Part shown: positions 8,501-13,833 of the stretch, piece after piece | How the letters are laid out: each line of letters opens with the position of its first letter | Position numbering within the stretch: the stretch's first letter is position 1 | From: Apopatocola sp963618015 | Lineage (GTDB): Bacteria; Bacillota; Clostridia; Oscillospirales; Oscillospiraceae | Direction: 5' to 3' | Assembly: GCA_963618015.1 (NCBI GenBank) | Contig: CAVEQS010000055.1 | Coordinates: 1 to 13,833 of the forward strand | DNA length: 13,833 bases | The notes under the pieces: generated by a model | Told to the model about the DNA's origin: nothing | Seen by the model: the letters and a program-made list of their open reading frames with translations, nothing else | The model's database searches: none | Made by a program: the position numbers and the translations under genes

Positions 8501-11500
8501 ACGGTCTACGACGGCACGGCGCTGGTGGATCATCAGCACACCTACACCGGCACGCTGATGCCGGGCGATACGCTCGAGGTAACATACTCTTCCGGCAGCC
8601 AGCAGACCGACGTGGGCTCCTGCGATAACGCCATCGACGGCTACCGCATCGTCCGCACGGTGGACGGCGCAGAGAAGGATGTGACCAATAACTACACCTT
8701 CGGCGAGACCGTGATCGGCAAGCTGACCGTCAAGCCGCGCCCCGTGACCTTCACGGGCGAGAGCAAGACCCTCCCCTACAACGGCAGCATGCAGAGCATC
8801 ACCGGCATCACGGCGAGCGGCCTTGTGGAAAACCACACCTACGAGAGCCTGGCCTACAAGGCGGAAGGCCAGAATGTCGGCAGCTATGACGGCAAGTTCA
8901 CCGGCAAGGTGGTAATCAAGGACGCCCAGGGCAACGACGTTACGAAGAACTATGCCGTGACCAAGACGCCCGGCACGCTCACCATCACCAACGCGCAGTA
9001 TGCCGTGACCTTCACCGGCGAGAGCGATTCGAAGGTCTATAACGGCACCGAGCAGAGCATCACCGGCATCACGGCGACCGGCCTGCTGGATGGCCACACC
9101 TATGAGAACCTGACCTACATTGCCAAGGGCACCGAGAAGGGCGAGTACACCGGCGCGTTCAGCGGCACCGTGAAGATCTTTGATGCCGCCGACACGGACG
9201 TGACGGAGAACTACGCTATTACCGAGACGCCGGGCAAGCTGACCATCACGGCGGTGGAGGACGAAGTGGTCGTGACGATCACAGGTCACAAGTCCACCGT
9301 GACGTATGACGGCACGGAGCATTCCGTCACCGGCTACGATGTGAGCATCAGCAACGAGCTCTATAAGGAAGCGTACTTCACCTTCGGCGGCACCGATACG
9401 GTGGCGGGCACCAACGCGAACACCTACGCGATGGGTCTGAAGGAAGCGGACTTCACGAACGCCAGCCCGAACTTCACGAACGTCAGATTTGTCGTGAACG
9501 ACGGCGAGCTGGTCATCAATAAGCGCCCCGTGAAGGTTACCGCCAGAGAGCTGGAATACGCCTACAACTACGCGAGCCCCGCGGCGCACCCGGCAGATAG
9601 CGTTGTCCGCTGCACCATCGAAGCGCCGAACGGCGACCGAGGCCTGCTCACGGGCGACACCCTGAACGTGACTGTGCTGTACGACGGCGAGTATCAGCAG
9701 ACGCTGATCGGCGTTTACGCGGCGGTCGCGCAGATCGCCGGTGCGACGATCACCAACACCAAGGGCGATGTGACGGCAAACTATGCGATCGAGAAGGAAG
9801 ACAGCACCCTGACCATCACGGGCGAGGATCCGCTCGATCCCAAGAAGGAGACCACGTCTACCCAGACCAACTACACCGTCGGCGACGAGATCACCTACAC
9901 CATCACCGTGAAGAACGTGACGAAGGACGAGGCCAAAAACGTCATCGTGACCGACACCATGGCCGAAATCCAGCCCGACACGGGCTACACGGTGAGCGAG
10001 GACGGCCACACTGCGACGATCGCCTCCATCCCGGCGGGCGGCACGGTGCTCGTGAACGCGAAGCATATTGTGACGGCCGAGGACGTGGAGAAGGCCGTTG
10101 AGGAGACCGACGGTATCCGGACCAACGTTGCGAACATCAAGTTCGGCGATTGGAGCAAGGACGTTGTCGGCGATCCCGACGAGCTGAACGACACCTACGA
10201 GTACGTAGTCAACTACTACTGGTACAACTACGAGAACGAAGACGGCACGTTCGTTAAAGTGACCGAGAGCAAGACCGACTCTGCGAAGGTCGGCGCCGAG
10301 ATCACCGAAGCGCCCGAGACCGTCGAGGGCTACACGCCCGTAAGCGCGGCGGAGAAGAAGCTCACCATGAGCGCGGACGAGAGCCGGAATGTGATCGAGT
10401 TCTTCTACTATAAGAACCTCGAGCTGACGGCGAACAGCGCCACCCATGTCTACGACGGCACCGAGAAGACCGTGAGCGGCTTCGCCGTTGCCGGTGAGAA
10501 CGAGATCGACGGCACGAAGATCGAGGCCGGCCTCTCTGCCATCACCGTCGGCGCGAAGGGCACCAATGTGGGCGAGTACCCCGCGAACTTCGCAGACGGC
10601 ACCGTCAGCATGGTGGATACGACCGGACGCTACATCATCACCGCAGCGAACAACGGCAAGCTGGAGATCACCCCGATCACCGATAAGATCACCGTAACCA
10701 TCACGGGCAACACCGCTACCTTCACCTATGACGGCAACGAGCACGTTGCCGAGGGCTACACCACCGACGTGGCCGACGAAACGATCATCGTTGAGCTGAC
10801 CGGCAAGGCGAGAGTGACGGGCGTCGATGCCGGCACCTACCTGATGGGTCTGACGGAGGACGACTTCATCGTCACCTCCGGCAACTACAACAATATCGAA
10901 GTCATCGTTGTGGACGGCTGGCTCAAGATCGACCCGATCACCGATAAGGTCACCGTCACGATCGTCGAGAAATCCGGCACCGCGACCTACGACGGTACCG
11001 AGCACTCCATCAAGGGCTACGAGTCCAAGACGGCGGACAATACCCTCTACGACGTGACCAAGAGCGTCAAGGAGACCGAGACCACCGCCTGGACGGCGAA
11101 GGGCACCGACGCGGGCACGTACCCGGTCGGCATCGAGGCGAAAGATTTTGAGAACATCAACACCAACTTCACGAACGTTGAGTTCGTGATCGTGGACGGC
11201 GAGCTCAAGATCGATCCGGTCAGCGATAAGGTCACCGTCACCGTCACCGAAAACGGCGATGCCGTCACCTATGACGGCGAAGAGCACTCCGTCAATGGCT
11301 ACAAGTCCATGACGTCCGACAACAAGCTCTACGACGTGGCCGAGAGCGTCAAGGGGACCGAGACCGATGCATGGACGGCGAAGGGCACCGACGCGGGCGA
11401 ATACCCGGTCGGCATCGAGGCGAAAGACTTCGCAAACACCAACAGGAACTTCACTAACGTTGTGTTCGAGATCGTGGACGGTGTGCTCAAGATCGACCCG

Positions 11501-13681
11501 ATCAGCAAGAAGGTCACCGTCACCGTCACCGAGAACGGCGATACCGTCACCTACGACGGCAAGGAACACACCGTCAAGGGCTATGCCTCCATGACGGCGA
11601 ATAACGATCTCTACGATGTGACCACAAGCGTCAAGGAGACCGAGACCGCCGCCTGGACGGCGAAGGGCACCGATGCGGGCGAATACCCGGTCGGCATCGA
11701 GGCGAAGGACTTTGCAAACACCAACCCGAACTTCACGAATGTTGAGTTCGTGATCGTGGACGGCGTGCTGAAGATCGATCCCGTCACCGAGGAAGCGATC
11801 GTCACCATCACCGGCAGCACCGACACCGTTGTCTACGACGGCGCCGAGCACACCGTCACCGGCTACACGGTGGACGTGAACGGCCTGCCCATCACGGTCA
11901 CGCCGAGAGACGATCTCAAGGCGGAGGCCAGCGGCACGGACGCCGGTACCTACACCATGGGTCTGAAGGAGAGCGACTTTAAGGCCACCTCCCAGAACTA
12001 CAGCAACATCACCGTCATCGTGAACGACGGCTGGCTCAAGATCACCCCAATCACCGATAAGGTCACCGTCACGATTGTCGAGGCCAAGGACACCGTCGAG
12101 TACGACGGCCAGCCGCACTCCGTGAAGGGCTATACCTCCAAGACGTCGGATCACACGCTCTACGATGTGACCGAGAGCGTCAAGGAGACCGAGACCGCCG
12201 CCTGGACGGCGAAGGGCACCGACGCGGGCACGTACCCGGTCGGCATCAAGGCGGGCGACTTTGAAAACACCAACAAGAACTTCGCGAACGTTGAGTTCGT
12301 GATCGTGGACGGCGAGCTCGTTATCACGCGCCGCGGCGAGAACCCGGAGAGCCCGGTAACGCTTACCGCGAAGGACAGCACCGTGGTGTTTGACGGCAAG
12401 TACCACGGCTACGTCGGCCACACCGCGACCAATCTCGCGCCGGGCCACAGCGTCCGCAGCGTGGAGAGCAGCTTCACCGCGAGAAACGTGGGCGTCTATA
12501 CGGATAAGATCGACCTGCACGATGCCATCATCGTCGATGCCAGCGGCCGCGATGTGACGCGCAACTACAAGCTCACCTACATCCCCGGCACGCTGGAGAT
12601 CACGCCGTACGAGGGCGAGGTCATCGTCACCATCGTCGGCAACCGCGATGCGTTCCGCTATGACGGCAAGAACCACACCGTGAGCGGCTATACCATGGAA
12701 GCGTCGGTGCCGTTCTTCACCGAGGCCGACATCCGCTTCACCGGCGAGGCCTCCGTTACCAAGGCGCGCCCGGGCGAGTATGAAATGGGTCTGAAGGAAG
12801 CGGACTTCTCCGCGGCAAACGGCAACTTCACCAACGTGAAATTCGTCGTGTATGACGGCGGCCTGCGGATCTACACGGTGCGCTACACCGTTGCCTGGCT
12901 GTTCGATACCGACCAGCTCCTCACCGGCAGCGAGCCGAACACCCTCTTCTCCGCGATGACGCACTACATCGACCGCACGAACGTCTCTCTCGTGCTCCAC
13001 AGCGGCAACGTTGTAGCGGACGCCGCCTCGCAGGAGCAGTGGGATGTGTTCAATAACGCGATGCAGCCCATCTACGATAAGGAGGACGTGGACGTTCTCG
13101 TCAACACCGCCGACAAGGAAGCCGCCTCCGGCAGCATCTTCATGGATCAGCCGCTGCGCGAGGACTTCGAGGACGAAGACCTCTTTGAGGATGGCAAGGG
13201 CTTTGCCCGCCGCCTCGTCATCGGCGAGCGGGACGTGATCCTCGTCGGTCTCGGCGCGGATGCCATGACCGAAGAGGGCTACAAGTGGGCGCGCGAGAAG
13301 TTCGATTCCGACAAGGAAGCCTCCGGCATCCTGCTCGTGAACACCTACCTCCTCGAGGACATGACGAAGGACGAGAAGATCGCCGAGAGCGCTCTCGATT
13401 TGGAGAAGTACATCGTTGAGCCGTGCGAGAACGTGCGCCTGGTGCTCAGCAGCAGCGGCGGCTATTCGAGCCACTACGAGTTCTTCTACGGCGAGCGCCG
13501 CGTGATCGCCATCAACTCGGACATTGAGGCCGCGGCCAAGGCGGGCTACTATACGCAGCTCACCTTCAACGAGGATCTCAACATCCTGAGCGTCACCAAC
13601 CTCTGCCCGTACACCTACGATTTCGTGTACAACAACAAGCAGGCAGAGAAGGAGTGCTTTGTGTACTACAACGTGCTCTGA
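2531..13681 (+). CDS. Giant secreted multi-repeat (InlB/MBG) protein with C-terminal pseudo-phosphoesterase
   Basis: The gene encodes a 3,716-residue exported protein, probably an adhesin or surface/matrix protein; the role is inferred. The start is fixed by GGAGG (2521-2525), 5 nt before the ATG, and by an immediate signal peptide: MKKRN, a hydrophobic core, and a likely cut after VNALA (residue 26). Order: an acidic hexapeptide stalk (about 54-141); InlB/Listeria-Bacteroides and related modules (about 157-1066), with repeated GYxFxGW and VYAxW-type signatures; about 15 YDG/MBG-type modules (1067-2431); a DUF11-like module (2432-2550); a MucBP-like module (2551-2629); nine more YDG/MBG modules (2630-3450); and a degenerate calcineurin-like phosphoesterase domain (3451-3716). 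No LPXTG, SLH, GW or choline-binding repeats, lipobox or C-terminal membrane helix is visible, so attachment is unexplained. The gene stands alone between its own leader and a strong terminator. Length and repeat number make assembly errors possible. Secretion and repeat architecture are secure; the ligand is unknown. Confidence 0.9.
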   Translation: MKKRNLIALLMAVCMMLSLLPVNALAVGNDDTAPAAETLLSEKENEPAPTEAPAKSEPTAKDEPAKDEPAKGEDSAKGEDSAKGEDSAEGEDPAKGEDSAKGEDSAKSEDSAKSEDSAKGEDSAKGEDSAEGEDPADGESGIALMAIRPDTDKYRTYEFYVDNNKVAEQIVKNGEALLSPAAPEKDGYHFTGWVDENGRAVTFGAVDGITATETVKVYAKFAEVLYVFFADENGRIVRTIESVSGGKVDTGDVSYALEKPTQAITGWYFDTARTERADTVTLKDKDVTVYAKVEEGHWITFNSNGGTYVAPAFYNANTVTARPNVTMTKAGYTFNGWYNGSTPFSFGFQLTDNVTLTANWTPDTKTAYTVIHWQENANDDGYSYVTSETKTGTTDGTTNAAAKSYTGFTAQTIKQETIKGDGSTVVNVYYKRNVYDVKFYSYSGRNSNSKEYTSLRITAKYGASISDKWPTYNNSNTWSVSDGGNTYQVNIDTMPLNGATFYGPKTASGSETAYYYVEVLPDESGTTYNGVTYKLHHKDTSPGTGYTVSDEDKYPITGFTYKEFSANSYGWGSYNYNNAKFYYTRNSYNVVYINNGSEYATKSFKYQADISSAADQTTPPAPIAGYEFQGWYDDPAGQQKHNFAGETMPAKNITVYAIWKAPVFTGEAFLDVDGNESGKTITVPRGGKISRSDLASLETDLTYPDDSGNWVFAGWTTDPKTNTPFNFETEIYENIKLYPYFYNTSMCTVTYKNGTEEKTDGKTYAVSAEASALGIGDLNFTAPAADKVFLGWSKTENGTTVDYQANDKISITGDITLYAVWGDKEQSVSLTYKPNGGLGDDRTENSIMNNGKVTLAGAIFSRPGYTLTGWNTADDGSGTSFDLEGMARVDKEAPNILYAVWEANTNTKYIVEFYYQLDDGKTYPETPNATDKTRTGTTDTTVSVTAGDKADKENGKYVYDGSAANVESATLAGDGSTVLKLYFKLNTVYYHVFHYLKGTTVSVAATQFGVGTIGKTASAKPVTSGFLPGFENAKFDSYDPASNSIVLVPDPNSEQINTIIVYYTVPLTLKAMDASKTYDGDPLTQPKFTVTGLVNDDTAENFSLKMTAESTITDAGSQPNVIDKGTVAYNNGSLPEYYTVAYEPGKLTINAVTAKVTVTVKENSDTVTYDGEEHTVYGYESMTADNTLYDVKTSVTETPTEAWTAKGTTVGTYDVGIAAGDFKNTNPNFTNVEFVIEDGKLTITPVTDKVIVTIKENSDTVTYNGQEHTVTGYESMTANNDLYDVKTSVTETSTDAWTAKGTYVGTYNIGIEPGDFENTNPNFTNVEFVIEHGALVITPASQAVVKIQGNTGTKVYNGTVQTVTGYEITSNPANATVTLVGQASVSGTDVGKYDMNLKAEDFTATSPNYASILIEVDDGYLEITPVTEKVTVTVKENSGTATYDGTEHSVKGYASMTANNDLYDVTKSVKETETAAWTAKGIDVGTYPVGIEAGDFENINKNFTNVEFVIVDGELKIDPVTGKVTVTVTENGDTVTYDGEEHTVKGYASMTANNDLYDVATSVKATETADWTAKGTYVGEYPVGIKAGDFKNINPNFTNVEFVIVDGALTINPVTDEVTVTIVENSGSATYDGTEHSIKGYKSKTVDNNLYDVTTSVKETETADWTAKGTYVGEYPVGIKAGDFKNINPNFTNVEFVIVDGALTINPVTDEVTVTIVENSGSATYDGTEHSIKGYKSKTVDNNLYDVTTSVKETETADWTAKGTYVGEYPVGIKAGDFENTNPNFTNVEFVIVDGALTITASAEEVIVTIAGGTATATYDGEKHSVDGYEIEGISNSLYKAEDFRLVKAGSDHAEGTDADEYPMGLTSGSFENINKNFNNVRFVVTDGKLTIDRRTVTLTSETAEKEYDGTPLTRPNVTGGDGFVTGEATDIKATGSVTYVDEGEVTNTITFTPGTSFKESNYTIIKNEGKLSITARKSDPITITTPTKETVYDGTALVDHQHTYTGTLMPGDTLEVTYSSGSQQTDVGSCDNAIDGYRIVRTVDGAEKDVTNNYTFGETVIGKLTVKPRPVTFTGESKTLPYNGSMQSITGITASGLVENHTYESLAYKAEGQNVGSYDGKFTGKVVIKDAQGNDVTKNYAVTKTPGTLTITNAQYAVTFTGESDSKVYNGTEQSITGITATGLLDGHTYENLTYIAKGTEKGEYTGAFSGTVKIFDAADTDVTENYAITETPGKLTITAVEDEVVVTITGHKSTVTYDGTEHSVTGYDVSISNELYKEAYFTFGGTDTVAGTNANTYAMGLKEADFTNASPNFTNVRFVVNDGELVINKRPVKVTARELEYAYNYASPAAHPADSVVRCTIEAPNGDRGLLTGDTLNVTVLYDGEYQQTLIGVYAAVAQIAGATITNTKGDVTANYAIEKEDSTLTITGEDPLDPKKETTSTQTNYTVGDEITYTITVKNVTKDEAKNVIVTDTMAEIQPDTGYTVSEDGHTATIASIPAGGTVLVNAKHIVTAEDVEKAVEETDGIRTNVANIKFGDWSKDVVGDPDELNDTYEYVVNYYWYNYENEDGTFVKVTESKTDSAKVGAEITEAPETVEGYTPVSAAEKKLTMSADESRNVIEFFYYKNLELTANSATHVYDGTEKTVSGFAVAGENEIDGTKIEAGLSAITVGAKGTNVGEYPANFADGTVSMVDTTGRYIITAANNGKLEITPITDKITVTITGNTATFTYDGNEHVAEGYTTDVADETIIVELTGKARVTGVDAGTYLMGLTEDDFIVTSGNYNNIEVIVVDGWLKIDPITDKVTVTIVEKSGTATYDGTEHSIKGYESKTADNTLYDVTKSVKETETTAWTAKGTDAGTYPVGIEAKDFENINTNFTNVEFVIVDGELKIDPVSDKVTVTVTENGDAVTYDGEEHSVNGYKSMTSDNKLYDVAESVKGTETDAWTAKGTDAGEYPVGIEAKDFANTNRNFTNVVFEIVDGVLKIDPISKKVTVTVTENGDTVTYDGKEHTVKGYASMTANNDLYDVTTSVKETETAAWTAKGTDAGEYPVGIEAKDFANTNPNFTNVEFVIVDGVLKIDPVTEEAIVTITGSTDTVVYDGAEHTVTGYTVDVNGLPITVTPRDDLKAEASGTDAGTYTMGLKESDFKATSQNYSNITVIVNDGWLKITPITDKVTVTIVEAKDTVEYDGQPHSVKGYTSKTSDHTLYDVTESVKETETAAWTAKGTDAGTYPVGIKAGDFENTNKNFANVEFVIVDGELVITRRGENPESPVTLTAKDSTVVFDGKYHGYVGHTATNLAPGHSVRSVESSFTARNVGVYTDKIDLHDAIIVDASGRDVTRNYKLTYIPGTLEITPYEGEVIVTIVGNRDAFRYDGKNHTVSGYTMEASVPFFTEADIRFTGEASVTKARPGEYEMGLKEADFSAANGNFTNVKFVVYDGGLRIYTVRYTVAWLFDTDQLLTGSEPNTLFSAMTHYIDRTNVSLVLHSGNVVADAASQEQWDVFNNAMQPIYDKEDVDVLVNTADKEAASGSIFMDQPLREDFEDEDLFEDGKGFARRLVIGERDVILVGLGADAMTEEGYKWAREKFDSDKEASGILLVNTYLLEDMTKDEKIAESALDLEKYIVEPCENVRLVLSSSGGYSSHYEFFYGERRVIAINSDIEAAAKAGYYTQLTFNEDLNILSVTNLCPYTYDFVYNNKQAEKECFVYYNVL
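2738..2935 (+). repeat. 18-bp tandem repeat coding an (AKGEDS)n stalk
   Basis: Eleven uninterrupted 18-bp units encode the hexapeptide AKGEDS and its variants AKSEDS and AEGEDP (residues 70-135). They are preceded by two AKDEP pentapeptides and followed by a decayed ADGESG unit. AEGEDP occurs as units 4 and 11, suggesting block duplication. Each unit has a net negative charge. The stretch should be an extended, disordered linker just after the signal peptide. Confidence 0.95.
2999..5728 (+). other. InlB/Flg_new-type and related beta-grasp modules (domain region)
   Basis: Residues about 157-1066 of the giant protein. Several successive modules of 60-75 residues end in GYxFxGW...(V/L)YAxW patterns, e.g. 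GYHFTGW, GYTFNGW, GYEFQGW, VFAGW, VFLGW and GYTLTGW, typical of Listeria-Bacteroides (InlB B-repeat) modules. Interleaved are longer modules beginning YTVIHWQEN (residue 368) or YIVEFYYQL and ending GDGSTV(V/L)...YYK/YFK, a MucBP-like relative frequent in gut Firmicutes adhesins. Sequence between modules is more varied and richer in Tyr and Asn than the downstream MBG array. Assignments are from motif recognition; boundaries are approximate. Confidence 0.75.
5729..9823 (+). repeat. First YDG/MBG module array (about 15 modules)
   Basis: Residues 1067-2431. Each module starts with a beta strand, a Y(D/N)G box and ends in a G(K/E/A)L(T/K/V)I strand. From 5984 to 7933 six units have an exact 282-bp (94-residue) period (starts 5984, 6266, 6806, 7088, 7370, 7652), with one shorter 258-bp unit at 6548. 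Later modules (starts near 7934, 8210, 8459, 8738, 8993, 9254, 9521) are more diverged and include the 'NY..I..GxLxI' type. I recall these as the YDG/MBG Pfam families found in large secreted adhesins. Confidence 0.85.
7225..7854 (+). repeat. Perfect 282-bp tandem duplication
   Basis: The 348 bases 7225-7572 are identical to 7507-7854, an offset of exactly one 282-bp module. Identity stops at C7224 versus A7506 on the left and A7573 versus G7855 on the right. The reading frame is kept. This is the youngest step of the array's growth, best explained by unequal recombination or slippage. Confidence 0.95.
9824..10180 (+). other. DUF11-like module (domain region)
   Basis: Residues about 2432-2550. 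The opening DPKKETTSTQTNYTVGDE, the strand YTITVKNVTKDEAKNV, IVTDTM and then ATIASIPAGGTV follow the DUF11/conserved-repeat pattern (x-YTITVxNxG...VxVTDxxP...IPAGGTVT). Such Ig-like modules act as spacers in surface proteins. It interrupts the MBG array once. Confidence 0.7.
10181..10417 (+). other. MucBP-like module (domain region)
   Basis: Residues about 2551-2629. The pattern YEYVVNYYWYN...TESKTDSAKVGAEIT...VEGYTPVSAAEKKLTM...NVIEFFYYKN matches the MucBP/InlB-like plan (V.Y.d..G..l....G..G......GY.......VI.FYY). Mucin binding is known for some family members; here it is only a possibility. Confidence 0.6.
10418..12880 (+). repeat. Second YDG/MBG module array (9 modules)
   Basis: Residues 2630-3450, module starts near 10418, 10676, 10937, 11219, 11501, 11783, 12050, 12329 and 12608. 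Three consecutive units again have exact 282-bp spacing (10937, 11219, 11501). They carry the same AWTAKGT...YPVGI and NFTNVEFVIVDG signatures as the first array 3-5 kb upstream. The last two modules are diverged and lead directly into the C-terminal domain. Confidence 0.85.
12881..13678 (+). other. Degenerate calcineurin-like phosphoesterase domain (pseudoenzyme)
   Basis: Residues 3451-3716. The order of motifs follows the secreted metallophosphoesterase plan: YTVAWLFDTD (family: x-WxSDTQ/H), SLVLHSGNVV (family: VxHTGDIV), QEQWDVFNNAM, VLVNTAD (family: VLxGNHD), VILVGLG...KWA, ILLVNTYLL (family: ILxTHEYL), VRLVLSSSGGY (family: VxLVLxGHxHG), then QLTFNEDLN and CPYTYDF. D3459 survives, but the other metal ligands are replaced: D3461, N3493 for Asp, T3526-A3527 for Asn-His, N3604 for His, S3642 and G3644 for the GHxH histidines. 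Without them, two-metal catalysis should be impossible. The family comparison is from memory, so the fold call is inference. Confidence 0.6.
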
Positions 13682-13699
13682 GGCATAATTCAAAGCAAA

Positions 13700-13740
13700 A
13701 AGATCCCTGGCGGGTTATACCTGCCAGGGATCTTCTTCGT
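13700..13740 (+). terminator. Intrinsic terminator of the giant gene
   Basis: A perfect 12-bp stem (AAGATCCCTGGC, 13700-13711, with GCCAGGGATCTT, 13723-13734) can be extended by three more pairs to a TTATA loop. It is followed by CTTCGTTT. It starts 18 bp after the TGA and separates the gene from whatever follows. Confidence 0.85.
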
Positions 13741-13745
13741 TTATG

Positions 13746-13785
13746 AGCCTCCCTTGTGCAAAGGGAGGCGGCAAAACCGTAAGCG
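13746..13785 (+). repeat. Palindromic intergenic repeat, copy F
   Basis: CCTCCCTT-GTGCA-AAGGGAGG (13748-13768) with its flanks matches copy C (2076-2101) at 24 of 26 bases. The continuation GCGGCAAAACCGTAAGCG differs from copy C, so the second half is diverged or truncated. It sits just beyond the terminator, so the giant gene has elements of this family on both sides. Confidence 0.75.
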
Positions 13786-13811
13786 TCAAATAGAAGTTTA
13801 AAGAAGCACAA

Positions 13812-13833
13812 GGGTGGAGGCAAAACTCCACCC
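13812..13833. repeat. Inverted repeat at window edge
   Basis: GGGTGGAG (13812-13819) and CTCCACCC (13826-13833) form a perfect 8-bp stem around GCAAAA. It may belong to the same palindromic repeat family as copy F. It is cut by the end of the window, so its full extent is unknown. Confidence 0.55.

Noticed and set aside
12881..13678. An active metallophosphoesterase
   Set aside because: The motif order fits, but the Asp, Asn and His metal ligands are replaced at four of the five motif blocks and only the first Asp of motif I remains, so catalysis is not supported.
2345..13693. An 11.3-kb open frame on the minus strand, opposite the giant gene
   Set aside because: It is in exact codon register with the sense gene and exists because that gene lacks TTA, CTA and TCA codons. 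It has no ribosome binding site, its predicted product mirrors the sense repeats, and the sense strand has a signal peptide, ribosome binding site and terminator.
13593..13823. A 76-residue open frame on the minus strand across the 3' end
   Set aside because: It overlaps the end of the giant gene, its terminator and the palindromic repeat, and the residues resemble no known protein.

Overview
The window looks like chromosomal DNA from a GC-rich member of the Firmicutes, class Clostridia. It is probably an Oscillospiraceae/Ruminococcaceae-type gut bacterium. The evidence is a rplM-rpsI pair with strong AGGAGG-type ribosome binding sites and a textbook vegetative promoter, a TtcA-type PP-loop protein, intergenic palindromes of the 'CCTCCCT...GGGAGG / TTTTGCCGCAGGCAAAA' kind that I recall as common in such genomes, and a giant InlB/MBG-repeat secreted protein. 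The genus cannot be fixed from the sequence alone.

Layout. Positions 38-900, minus strand: rplM (L13) then rpsI (S9), a two-gene ribosomal operon with its own promoter (1010-982) and a small leader hairpin. Positions 1124-1888, plus strand and divergent: a TtcA-like tRNA thiolation enzyme, closed by a strong hairpin terminator. Positions 1951-2290: at least five copies of a short palindromic intergenic repeat in both orientations. Positions 2531-13681, plus strand: one 3,716-residue secreted protein that fills 80% of the window. Positions 13682-13833: its terminator, another copy of the palindromic repeat, and a hairpin cut by the window edge.

The giant protein has a signal peptide, an 11-unit acidic hexapeptide stalk, about 900 residues of InlB/Listeria-Bacteroides-type and related modules, about 24 YDG/MBG-type modules (many on an exact 282-bp period), one DUF11-like and one MucBP-like module between them, and a C-terminal domain of about 266 residues. 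That last domain reads as a calcineurin-like metallophosphoesterase fold in which nearly every metal-binding residue has been replaced. There is no LPXTG, SLH or other recognisable surface anchor. The protein is probably an adhesin or surface/matrix protein carrying a non-catalytic pseudo-phosphoesterase.

The ribosomal genes and ttcA are ordinary housekeeping genes with no evident link to the giant gene. The repeat elements on both sides of the giant gene, and a perfect internal 282-bp tandem duplication, mark it as a changing accessory locus.
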